NCBI GenBank assembly: GCA_937129385.1
Contig: CAKZNC010000102.1
Span: forward strand, 1-64,000
Origin: an uncultured Bacteroidota bacterium
GTDB taxonomy: Bacteria > Bacteroidota > Bacteroidia > Bacteroidales > GCA-2748055
Direction of reading: 5' to 3'
DNA length: 64,000 nucleotides
The notes beneath the pieces were generated by a model that saw nothing but the letters and a program-made list of their open reading frames with translations, was not told the DNA's origin and did no database searches. A program made the translations under genes and the position numbers. Below, piece by piece: positions 1-8,607 of this stretch. Every line of letters starts with the position of its first letter. The first letter of the stretch is position 1.

Positions 1-166
1 TGGTTTGCAGGTGGTGTGAGCCTCCCCCATTCCAGGGATCACGTAAGTAATCCCTTCAGCTTCTGACTGAAAGCACTTCATGTAAACCAGCTCTGAACGA
101 AGTGAAGAGCGTGGTTTGCAGGTGGTGTGAGCCTCCCCCATTCCAGGGATCACGTAAGTAATCCCT
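1..166. repeat. 111-bp-period tandem repeat (55-nt copies at 1..55 and 112..166; probably continues left of the window)
   Basis: TGGTTTGCAGGTGGTGTGAGCCTCCCCCATTCCAGGGATCACGTAAGTAATCCCT is present identically at 1..55 and 112..166. Each unit contains the inverted repeat AGGGAT/ATCCCT, and the spacer contains AAACC-GCTCT/AGAGC-GGTTT. Confidence 0.9.
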
Positions 167-723
167 CAAATCACCTCGACACCATGCTTCTCGAGCTTTC
201 TCAGCATCTTCTCAGATTTACGCGTCTTTTTTGCTGTTACAGCTTCCCTGATCACGGTGACACGATATCCCTTTTCCTTTGCATCTATAGCAGTTGCCGA
301 CAGACACTCCCCAAGGTAGATACCTGCAAGATAGAGGTGATCAATTTGGTTGGATTCCAGGTAGGCCGACAATTCGGAGACTGTGAGTGCACTTGATTCC
401 TCTTTCATAAATACCGGATCAATCTTCTTCCTGTTCAACCGCCCATCCAGCTTAAGGTTTTCCTCCGTTTCAACTTTGATACCTTTAAACGAGATGTTCA
501 GCGTCTGGATGTGCGCCTGTATAAAGATAACTTCCTCAGGCCGCCAGCCAGAAATGAAGTTATTGATATTCGTTATCAGTCGCTGAGAAACAACTGAATC
601 CATTTGATGCTGCGTAAATGCTTCCTGCATATCCACTATGATCAGGATAGGCTGTTCTTCCTGCGCCGGCAGCATCTTCCAACTGAAGGCCAAAAACAGC
701 AGGGCTATGAATACCTTTCTCAT
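166..723 (-). CDS. secreted isochorismatase-like cysteine hydrolase
   Basis: Signal peptide followed by ILIIVDMQEAF and LYLAGIYLGECLSATAIDA, typical of the isochorismatase fold. Confidence 0.8.
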   Translation of the reverse strand: MRKVFIALLFLAFSWKMLPAQEEQPILIIVDMQEAFTQHQMDSVVSQRLITNINNFISGWRPEEVIFIQAHIQTLNISFKGIKVETEENLKLDGRLNRKKIDPVFMKEESSALTVSELSAYLESNQIDHLYLAGIYLGECLSATAIDAKEKGYRVTVIREAVTAKKTRKSEKMLRKLEKHGVEVI

Positions 724-865
724 TTCTGATGGGAATTAATGATTGTAAATTACCTCAATTATGGATACATCCCTGGTTTGCTAACATTTTTTAAGAGAGA
801 TTACAGATTGTTAACACTTGTTATTTCAGATGTTTTTTGATAATTTCTGCCCCCAAAATAATGAC

Positions 866-1285
866 ATGAGATACATCACACGTCCGCACCGGTTTATTCG
901 CCACCTGCCTACCCTGCCCTTTATCTATTTTGCTACCGTACCTATTATATTTCTGGACATCTGGATAGAGATCTATCACCGGATATGCTTCCCCTTCTAC
1001 AATATACCCTATGTGAAAAGGAGTGATTATATTAAAATCGACCGACAAAAACTCTCCTACCTGGGGTTCATGCAGAAACTCAATTGCACTTATTGTGGTT
1101 ATGCCAATGGCGCTGTGAAATACTGGACCAGGATATTTGCCGAAACCGAAAAATACTGGTGTGCAATCCAGCATCAGCAAGATGAAAAATTCGAGGTGCC
1201 GGAACACCATGCTGAATTCATTCCCTTTGGCGATGAGAAAGCTTACAAGGAGACGTATGATGACAAAAAAACACGAATGTTGTGA
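866..1285 (+). CDS. conserved hypothetical small membrane protein
   Basis: ORF MRYITRPHRF... with one hydrophobic segment and a conserved-looking LNCTYCGYANG...EKYWC motif. Start moved to the internal ATG at 866. The antisense ORF 821..1210 looks non-coding. Confidence 0.7.
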   Translation: MRYITRPHRFIRHLPTLPFIYFATVPIIFLDIWIEIYHRICFPFYNIPYVKRSDYIKIDRQKLSYLGFMQKLNCTYCGYANGAVKYWTRIFAETEKYWCAIQHQQDEKFEVPEHHAEFIPFGDEKAYKETYDDKKTRML

Positions 1286-1292
1286 GGCTCCC

Positions 1293-2255
1293 CTACTTCT
1301 TCCTCAATAACCGGTAATTCCTGAACTCTCCCAGCCGCATACCGCCCAATAACCTTTTTTCGATCCAGGAAATGACCCTGTACTTCAACCTGTCGTGCTT
1401 CATTTTCATGGGTACCAGGCTGACTGCAGGACCGGAAAATCTTAATTGACCCTGCCAGTTGAACTGCTCCATCCATGGCTTCAACACCTCAGGATGCGAA
1501 CCTTCATATCGAGTGAGTCGTGACAGATTCCCGTAATCAAAATAATCGGGGTACTTTTTCATCCTGATCTTCTGTTCTACCGCAGCCCGTCCTTCATGAT
1601 TTGCGGTAAAGGCCTTGATCTTGTTCTGCATAACTGCCGGCGGCCGGACCCAACCATAATGGAAGATTTCCGCATCCACATCAGCCACCTTTAATTTATG
1701 GGTATGCTCCTGCTGCCTGTAATTCAATCCGTCAAAACCAGGAATACGCCGGAATGATTGTGCAGATTCCCAGGAGTGGATCTCCGGATCATTCCTTATG
1801 ATCCTGATCTCCTTCCTGTACCAACAATGGGTGTCCTGGAGGTGCTGATAATCACCCCAGAAATGCCGGTATCTGAATAACAGACCCTCCACTTCCCGGT
1901 CTTCCAGTAACTCCTCACAGCGATCTCGGATTACGGGCAGGTACTTCTCGTGTAACAGTTCATCAGACTGAAGATAGAAAAGCCAGTCCCCTGAACAGGC
2001 CTCCTTGGCAATATCGGTCTGGTGTGCATGCTCCATACCCCTCGGGTACTTCTCTATGTCCCAAACCGTATCAATGATACGAATCTTGTCACTCCCGATC
2101 TTATCAATCTCCTCACGGGTTGTATCATCAGCATCACTGTCTCCCAGTGCTACCACAAACTCATCCACGATCGGCAATATCGATTCGATCGCATACCGCA
2201 TCGGGTAATAAAGCTTGTGGGCATTCTTGCCCATGCTGAATCCACTGATCTTCAT
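1293..2255 (-). CDS. family 2-like glycosyltransferase
   Basis: MKISGFSMGKNAHKLYYPMRYAIESILPIVDEFVVALGDSDADDTT resembles the GT2 N-terminal fold. Confidence 0.75.
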   Translation of the reverse strand: MKISGFSMGKNAHKLYYPMRYAIESILPIVDEFVVALGDSDADDTTREEIDKIGSDKIRIIDTVWDIEKYPRGMEHAHQTDIAKEACSGDWLFYLQSDELLHEKYLPVIRDRCEELLEDREVEGLLFRYRHFWGDYQHLQDTHCWYRKEIRIIRNDPEIHSWESAQSFRRIPGFDGLNYRQQEHTHKLKVADVDAEIFHYGWVRPPAVMQNKIKAFTANHEGRAAVEQKIRMKKYPDYFDYGNLSRLTRYEGSHPEVLKPWMEQFNWQGQLRFSGPAVSLVPMKMKHDRLKYRVISWIEKRLLGGMRLGEFRNYRLLRKK

Positions 2256-2286
2256 CCTTCTCTAGTATTTGTATCCCACCACCCTT

Positions 2287-2312
2287 AACTCTCCTCTCTC
2301 AACTCTCCTCTC
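2287..2312. repeat. direct repeat of AACTCTCCTCTC (2287..2298, 2301..2312)
   Basis: Two identical 12-mers at the 3' end of the ABC transporter gene. A third copy lies at 8169..8180. Confidence 0.9.
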
Positions 2313-4137
2313 AAAAAGACTGCATTGAATGCAACTTCTGGTACACCCCGCCTTCATGTTGTATAAGCTCTTCATGCCTTCCCTTCTCAACGATGCGGCC
2401 TTCATCCAGGACTACGATCATATCCGCATTCTTGATAGTCGAAAGGCGGTGTGCAATGACAATAGAAGTCCTGTTTTTCATCAGGTTCTCAATGGCATCC
2501 TGCACCACCCGCTCACTTTCCGTGTCCAGCGAGGAGGTTGCCTCGTCAAGTATAAGAATGGGCGGATTGGCCATTACGGCACGTGCAATACTGATCCGCT
2601 GTTTCTGTCCGCCTGAAAGTTTATTCCCTCCGTCACCAACACCCTCCTGCATGCCATCCCCGGTCTCTTCGATGAATTCCATGGCATTCGCTACCCTGGC
2701 TGCCTCTGTAACTCCAGACTCCTCAGCATCGTCACACCCGAAAGCTATATTGTTGAAAAAACTGTCGTTGAATAGGATCGACTCCTGGGAGACAATGCCC
2801 ATCAGGTTGCGAAGATCACTGATCTTGTAATCCTCCAATGAAATACCGTCAAGCAGCACCTCTCCTTCCACCGGATCCATGAACCTGGGAAGCAGGTCCA
2901 CGAGCGTGGATTTTCCCGCTCCGGATTTGCCGACAAGTGCGATGAGCTGACCTTTCCTGATCTTCAGATTTATATTTTTTAATACATCTTCCTTTTCATA
3001 GCGAAATGTAACATTCCTGAATTCAATTTCCTTGCTAAAGTCCTCAACCGTTTTTGGGTTCTCCGACTCAATGATCTTTTCATCAGCATTCAGCAATTCA
3101 TCAACACGGTCAACGGAGGCAATCCCTTTCTGTATCGAAAACCATGCATTCGAGAAATTCTTTACCGGATTGATCACCTGGCTGAAGACAATCAAAAAAA
3201 GTATCAGGTTCTCCGATGTCATCCGTGGCTCTTCTGAAAGCACCATCCACCCACCAAAAATCATCAAAAGCATCAATACAATGGTTCCCATGAACTCGCT
3301 CAGTGGACCGGCGAGCTGCCGTCGTCGCATGATCCGTTTCATCAATCGTGCAAAACGACTATTGGCCTGCCCGAATTTCTCCTCCATCTGCTTCTCGCCA
3401 TTGAATCCCTTGATGATGCGCAGACCAGAAAGTGTCTCTTCAATCACCGACATTACCTCACCCAGTCGCTGCTGACCACGAAATGATCGCTTACGTAAGC
3501 TCCTTGCAATCCTCCCGATCAGGAGTCCGGACACAGGCAATATCAGGATCACGAATAAGGTCATCTGCCAGTTGATTGCCACAAGAAAGCCCAGGTAGAT
3601 GATGACCGTCAGGGGATCTCGGAAAACCATCTGCAAAGAACTCATGATCGATGTCTCAATCTCCTGGACATCGTTCGAAATACGGGCCATGACATCTCCT
3701 TTACGCGATTCACTGTAGAAAGAGAGCGGCAGACGTATCAGCTTATGATAAATCTCCCTCCTGATATCTCTCACCGTATAAGCTCGAACTGGCGCAAGCA
3801 TATAATTCGCAAGGTAGAGGAAGCCGTTTTTAAGCAGACTGAAAACAATGACGAAGCCACTGACAAGCACCATGGCCATGGGCTTTCCGTAGTTGCTCAT
3901 CACTTCAGTCAGGTAATAATTGATCGTGTGAAAAAAATACTCGGTAGTCAGCGCAAATGCCATGGGTTCGGTCACCGGTTCCTGGTTTTGAAACAGGACT
4001 TTCAAAAAGGGGACAATCATCGCAAATGAGAAAAGTGCAAAGAATGCGCCCAGGACATTGTAGACCACATTCTGGACCACCTTCCACTTATAGGGTTCAA
4101 GATACCTGAATAATTTGAAAAATCGATTCATAAGCAT
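2311..4137 (-). CDS. msbA: ABC transporter, permease/ATPase fusion (MsbA-like lipid exporter family)
   Basis: Six-TM domain, Walker A VGKSGAGKST, signature LSGGQKQRISIARA, Walker B ILILDEATSSLD. Confidence 0.85.
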   Translation of the reverse strand: MLMNRFFKLFRYLEPYKWKVVQNVVYNVLGAFFALFSFAMIVPFLKVLFQNQEPVTEPMAFALTTEYFFHTINYYLTEVMSNYGKPMAMVLVSGFVIVFSLLKNGFLYLANYMLAPVRAYTVRDIRREIYHKLIRLPLSFYSESRKGDVMARISNDVQEIETSIMSSLQMVFRDPLTVIIYLGFLVAINWQMTLFVILILPVSGLLIGRIARSLRKRSFRGQQRLGEVMSVIEETLSGLRIIKGFNGEKQMEEKFGQANSRFARLMKRIMRRRQLAGPLSEFMGTIVLMLLMIFGGWMVLSEEPRMTSENLILFLIVFSQVINPVKNFSNAWFSIQKGIASVDRVDELLNADEKIIESENPKTVEDFSKEIEFRNVTFRYEKEDVLKNINLKIRKGQLIALVGKSGAGKSTLVDLLPRFMDPVEGEVLLDGISLEDYKISDLRNLMGIVSQESILFNDSFFNNIAFGCDDAEESGVTEAARVANAMEFIEETGDGMQEGVGDGGNKLSGGQKQRISIARAVMANPPILILDEATSSLDTESERVVQDAIENLMKNRTSIVIAHRLSTIKNADMIVVLDEGRIVEKGRHEELIQHEGGVYQKLHSMQSF

Positions 4138-4143
4138 CAGGCG

Positions 4144-5487
4144 CTACAGGCCTGTGTAATTCATGGGAGTGATCCGTTTTAGCTCTTTCTTTACATCATC
4201 CTTAACATCTAAAGTCTCAATGAACTCCCTGATTGCCTCTTTTGTTACCTTCGTATTACGACGGGTAAGCTCAAGTAGCGCCTCATAAGGCTTTGGATAC
4301 CCTTCCCTTCTAAGGATGGTCTGGATGGCCTCCGCTACAACTGCCCAGTTGTTCTCAAGGTCCTGACTAATAGCTGATTCATTGACAACCAGTTTTTTAA
4401 GCCCTTTCATTATGGAATGAAGCGCGATCATGGTATGGGCAAAGGGAACCCCGATATTTCTCAGCACGGTGGAATCCGTCAGATCACGTTGCAATCTCGA
4501 AATCGGAAGCTTTGCAGCCATATGCTCAAAAAGGGCATTGGCCACCCCAAGGTTCCCTTCCGCATTCTCAAAATCGATGGGATTCACTTTATGCGGCATG
4601 GCTGAGGATCCGATTTCACCCTTTTTGATCTTTTGCTTGAAATAATCCATGGATATATAGGTCCATATATCGCGCGCCAGGTCGATCAATATTGTGTTTA
4701 CCCTCGACATGGCATGAAACATCGCAGCAATATTGTCGTAATGCTCGATCTGGGTGGTCGGCCATGAACGTTTCAATCCAAAGGCATTGGCAAGCAGTTC
4801 CTCTCCAAACTCAAACCAGTCTACCTCGGGATAGGCGATCATATGGGCATTCATATTTCCGGTTGCACCCCCGAACTTGGCAGGTACTGCAATCTCTTCC
4901 AGCCTGGTAAGTTGCTCATCGATCCTGGATGTAAACACCCTGATCTCCTTACCCAACCGGGTAGGAGATGCAGGCTGACCATGGGTTCTTGCCAGCATTG
5001 GTATTTCCCACCACTCCTCAGCCAGCTCCTCCAATTGTCCGATTACCTCCTCCATCATCGGGTAATACACCTTGTCAAGCGCATGCTTGAATGAGACAGG
5101 AACAGCAGTATTATTAATATCCTGCGAAGTGAGTCCGAAATGGATAAATTCCTCGAATTTTGAGAGTCCCAGTTCCCTGAAACGCTCTTTCAAATAGTAC
5201 TCCACTGCCTTTACATCATGGTTAGTAACCGCCTCGATCTCCTTAACCTTCTGGGCATCCTCTGCCTTAAAAGCAGTATAGATTTTGCGGAGCACCTCCT
5301 TTTTCTCTTCGGGGAAGTCAGCAAGCTGGGGAATTCCTGTATTCACCAGCGCAATGAAATATTCCACCTCCACGTGCAGCCGGTACTTGATCAGTGCATA
5401 TTCAGAGAAGTACGATTCCAAAACAAGCACCTTTGATTTGTAGCGTCCGTCAACCGGGGAAATAGCCATTAGCGTATGTGTACTCAT
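4144..5487 (-). CDS. purB: adenylosuccinate lyase
   Basis: MAISPVDGRYKSKV..., GSSAMPHKVNPIDFENAEGN signature. Confidence 0.97.
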   Translation of the reverse strand: MSTHTLMAISPVDGRYKSKVLVLESYFSEYALIKYRLHVEVEYFIALVNTGIPQLADFPEEKKEVLRKIYTAFKAEDAQKVKEIEAVTNHDVKAVEYYLKERFRELGLSKFEEFIHFGLTSQDINNTAVPVSFKHALDKVYYPMMEEVIGQLEELAEEWWEIPMLARTHGQPASPTRLGKEIRVFTSRIDEQLTRLEEIAVPAKFGGATGNMNAHMIAYPEVDWFEFGEELLANAFGLKRSWPTTQIEHYDNIAAMFHAMSRVNTILIDLARDIWTYISMDYFKQKIKKGEIGSSAMPHKVNPIDFENAEGNLGVANALFEHMAAKLPISRLQRDLTDSTVLRNIGVPFAHTMIALHSIMKGLKKLVVNESAISQDLENNWAVVAEAIQTILRREGYPKPYEALLELTRRNTKVTKEAIREFIETLDVKDDVKKELKRITPMNYTGL

Positions 5488-5504
5488 AATTCTAAATTAG
5501 ATCA

Positions 5505-5512
5505 CAAATTTA
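5505..5512 (-). promoter_or_regulatory. Bacteroidota -7 element (TAAATTTG) for purB
   Basis: CAAATTTA on the plus strand is the reverse complement of TAAATTTG and matches TAnnTTTG, 18 bp upstream of the purB ATG. Confidence 0.45.
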
Positions 5513-5578
5513 AGGGAAATAGTTGAAACGATAAGGACGAATATTTTTCGTATTTTTATTCCAACTAGAATTAAGAAG

Positions 5579-7009
5579 ATGAAAAAGATCCTGTATGCAC
5601 TTATATTGCTTTCTGTCTCCTTTGGGAGTTCTGGGCAGCAATCCGACAGAATGAGGAATTCTGAACAGCTACCTGAAGAACCCGAAAAGACCATTGTCTA
5701 TGTATACGAGATCAAGGAGATGATCGCAAAACCTATATGGAGAACGACAAAACTCGCTTTCCAGGAGGCAGACTCCCTCGGTGCAGACGTAATGCTCATC
5801 GATATGAATACCTATGGCGGTGAAGTGGCATCTGCAGATTCAATCCGTACCTTCCTGCTCAATGCAAAAATTCCGGTGTATGTATTTATCAACGACAATG
5901 CAGCATCTGCCGGAGCACTGATCTCAATTGCATGCGACAGCATTTATATGAAACCTGGTGCCAAGATCGGTGCAGCCACCGTCGTCAACCAATCCGGCGA
6001 ACAGGTACCTGATAAGTACCAGTCGTATATGCGCGCAACAATGCGGGCAACAGCAGAGGCACAGGGAAAAGACACGATTATTGTCAACGGTGATACCACG
6101 CTCGTCTGGAAAAGGGATCCCGCAATCGCAGAAGCAATGGTGGATCCCAGGATGTATGTAGAGAACGTAAGTGACAGCGGTCAGGTACTTACATTCACTG
6201 CTTCCGAAGCAGTTCAGAATGGATACTGCGAAGGGATCGCCAACAGTCGAAGGGAAGTCCTGGAACTGGTGGGAATCACTGAATATACCCTGGAAGAATA
6301 CAAGCCTTCAACGATGGACAGGATCATCGGCCTCCTGATCAGTCCGTATGTTACCGGCATCCTCATTATGATCATCATTGGAGGAATTTACTTTGAATTA
6401 CAATCTCCAGGGATCGGGTTTCCATTGGCTGCATCTGTAATCGCAGCACTACTCTATTTTGCACCCCTCTACATCGAAGGAATGGCCGAATACTGGGAAT
6501 TCCTGATCTTCGCCCTCGGAGTGATCCTCATGCTAGTAGAAATATTTGCCATCCCGGGGTTCGGGGTAGCTGGCGTTGCTGGCGTAATTGCAATGGTAAC
6601 CGGTCTGACCTTAAGCATGATTGACAATGAGATGCTGAAAGATTTTGAATTTACAGGAGAAGGAATGAGCCTGCTCATGAGATCCTTCGGAGTTGTGGTA
6701 CTCTCGGCACTCATGGGACTGATTGCCTCCATCTGGGCTGCAAGCAAGGTTTTAAGTACCACATCGTTTGCAGCACTCGTATTGGGTGCAGATCAAAAAA
6801 CTGATGAGGGATTCCTGGGAGTGGATTCCATGCAAAAAACACTTGTAGGAAAATCCGGTGAAGCATATACCGTTCTGCGGCCTTCGGGAAGGGTCCTTAT
6901 TGAAGGAAATATCTACGATGCCAAGTCAGAATTTGGTTATATCAATAAAGGTGACAAGGTCAAGGTGTTGCGGTATGAAACCGGACAGGTCTATGTAATG
7001 AAAGTCTGA
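5579..7009 (+). CDS. nfeD: NfeD-family membrane-bound serine protease (ClpP-class)
   Basis: N-terminal SppA/ClpP-like domain with NDNAASAGALISIACDSIYM, C-terminal TM bundle and OB-fold (GKSGEAYTVLRPSGRVLIEG). Confidence 0.9.
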   Translation: MKKILYALILLSVSFGSSGQQSDRMRNSEQLPEEPEKTIVYVYEIKEMIAKPIWRTTKLAFQEADSLGADVMLIDMNTYGGEVASADSIRTFLLNAKIPVYVFINDNAASAGALISIACDSIYMKPGAKIGAATVVNQSGEQVPDKYQSYMRATMRATAEAQGKDTIIVNGDTTLVWKRDPAIAEAMVDPRMYVENVSDSGQVLTFTASEAVQNGYCEGIANSRREVLELVGITEYTLEEYKPSTMDRIIGLLISPYVTGILIMIIIGGIYFELQSPGIGFPLAASVIAALLYFAPLYIEGMAEYWEFLIFALGVILMLVEIFAIPGFGVAGVAGVIAMVTGLTLSMIDNEMLKDFEFTGEGMSLLMRSFGVVVLSALMGLIASIWAASKVLSTTSFAALVLGADQKTDEGFLGVDSMQKTLVGKSGEAYTVLRPSGRVLIEGNIYDAKSEFGYINKGDKVKVLRYETGQVYVMKV

Positions 7010-7011
7010 TC

Positions 7012-7458
7012 ATGATGCATTTCAGGGATTACAGGCAGGAGGATTTTAAAGAAGTTTCTGATCTGTGGAACGAATTGGATATGGGCGGAGAAGAGCGAGG
7101 AGATACAGCTGAGATCATCGATCAGACGCTCTCCATGGGAGGAAAATTGATCGTCCTTGAGGATGAAAACAGGAAAAAGATTGTTGGAACTTCATGGATG
7201 ACATTCGACGGAAGACGAATTTTTCTCCATCATTTTGGTATCTGTCGTGAAGAACAAGGAAAAGGCTGGGGAACGAAACTCGCGATTGAATCACTGAAAT
7301 TTATCCGGAATAAAAAATGCCAGGTGAAACTGGAGGTCCATAAAAATAACCTGGTTGCAAAAAAAATATATGAAAAGGCAGGGTTCATGACATTTACCGA
7401 TTATGATATCTACATGATCAGAAAACCTGGAGAGATCCGGATCGACAATCGCATGTAA
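7012..7458 (+). CDS. GNAT-family N-acetyltransferase
   Basis: HHFGICREEQGKGWGTKLAIESLKF...NLVAKKIYEKAGF acetyl-CoA binding motifs. Confidence 0.88.
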   Translation: MMHFRDYRQEDFKEVSDLWNELDMGGEERGDTAEIIDQTLSMGGKLIVLEDENRKKIVGTSWMTFDGRRIFLHHFGICREEQGKGWGTKLAIESLKFIRNKKCQVKLEVHKNNLVAKKIYEKAGFMTFTDYDIYMIRKPGEIRIDNRM

Positions 7459-7497
7459 CTCTTCGAACACCCCGGGGCGGAATTTGTTATTTATGGT

Positions 7498-8154
7498 ATG
7501 AAATACATTTTAATTATCCTTGCATCTGTCTTTTTACTTCCAGGCTCAATGGCACAATCCATCCCCTGGGAAAAATGGGATCCGGAAACGATCGATCGGG
7601 CAAACACAGCTGCAGATTTTGAATATTACACTGAAGAAGAACAAAAAGTCGTCTTCTTTATGAACCTGGCCAGGATTGACGGCAGCCTCTTTGCTGAAAC
7701 AATACTTGACGCGTATGTCGAAGTGAATGATGTGAACAGCAATTCATACCTGCGCTCACTCTACCGGGATCTAAAAAAAACATATGGACTCGACCCCCTT
7801 ATTCCGGAGGAGGATCTGACAAGCGTGGCGCAACAACATGCAACAACATCCGGAGAATCCGGACATGTCGGACACAAGAATTTTAAGAAGCGGTTTAAAC
7901 CCTTTATGGGCAAACCTTACACCAAGGTAGGCGAAAATTGCTCTTATGGTTACAGGAACGCAATCGATATTGTTATCACCTTGCTGATAGACGATGGCGT
8001 GAAAGGGGTGGGCCACCGGGAAAACACACTCAGCCCTGAATTCAACTCGGTAGGAGTTGCAATCCGCGAACACAAAGGCTATCGCTTTAATTGCGTGATC
8101 GATTTTGGAAAACAGGACCGCAGCAACCTCAATGACCTACCCTTCAGTCCATAA
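7498..8154 (+). CDS. secreted CAP/SCP-domain protein
   Basis: Signal peptide; L..VAQQHATTSGESGHVGHKNF...GENCSYGY... CAP-domain motifs. Confidence 0.8.
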   Translation: MKYILIILASVFLLPGSMAQSIPWEKWDPETIDRANTAADFEYYTEEEQKVVFFMNLARIDGSLFAETILDAYVEVNDVNSNSYLRSLYRDLKKTYGLDPLIPEEDLTSVAQQHATTSGESGHVGHKNFKKRFKPFMGKPYTKVGENCSYGYRNAIDIVITLLIDDGVKGVGHRENTLSPEFNSVGVAIREHKGYRFNCVIDFGKQDRSNLNDLPFSP

Positions 8155-8164
8155 AAAACCTCTC

Positions 8165-8213
8165 TCTTAACTCTCCTCTCCCCACTCTTAACTCTTAACT
8201 CTTAACTCTTAAC
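8165..8213. repeat. heptamer short tandem repeat (TCTTAAC): four perfect copies 8186..8213 plus an outlier at 8165..8171
   Basis: Read directly: TCTTAACTCTTAACTCTTAACTCTTAAC, between convergent genes. Confidence 0.95.
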
Positions 8214-8217
8214 TCTC

Positions 8218-8607
8218 CTACTCCATATCCCCCAAATGAAGGTCCAGCGCCCTTGTAGAAATCTGGATCTCCCAGATCAGGAGGGCCAATGAGCCAATCA
8301 GTAAAACCAACGCCACACCGAAAACAACTTCGGCAAACAGCAGCGATCCAATGTAGATAAGAAACATCGTGGCCACACACAATAAGAGGCTCGATATACC
8401 CAGGACCTGCATCCCCCGGGTCAGGGCCAGCCTCCTTCTCAGGTTTTTAATCTGCCACAGTAAAACCTTATCCTTCTCCTCCTGGTATTTTGCATGCAGA
8501 CTCCTTACCAGGTTGGCATAGGCCAGAAAGCGGTTCGTATAGGCCAGCATGATCAGTGAGATCGCCGAAAACAGCAGGGCCGGGGTGGCCAGTGTCAATT
8601 CATTCAT
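8218..8607 (-). CDS. DUF2721-family membrane protein
   Basis: PALLFSAISLIMLAYTNRFLAYANLVRSLHAKY with three TM segments. Confidence 0.75.
   Translation of the reverse strand: MNELTLATPALLFSAISLIMLAYTNRFLAYANLVRSLHAKYQEEKDKVLLWQIKNLRRRLALTRGMQVLGISSLLLCVATMFLIYIGSLLFAEVVFGVALVLLIGSLALLIWEIQISTRALDLHLGDME

Noticed and set aside
1-166. T-box or other known riboswitch in the 111-bp repeat (GGTGGTGTGAGCC looked T-box stem I-like)
   Set aside because: No antiterminator bulge (UGGNACC), tandem arrangement, and no aminoacyl-tRNA or amino-acid gene downstream.
1-166. CRISPR array
   Set aside because: A repeat of 55 nt with a 111-bp period and a structured spacer does not fit; only two copies are visible and there are no cas genes.
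821-1210. Antisense ORF of 129 aa
   Set aside because: The plus-strand ORF has a coherent conserved-looking protein; the antisense has no recognisable features.
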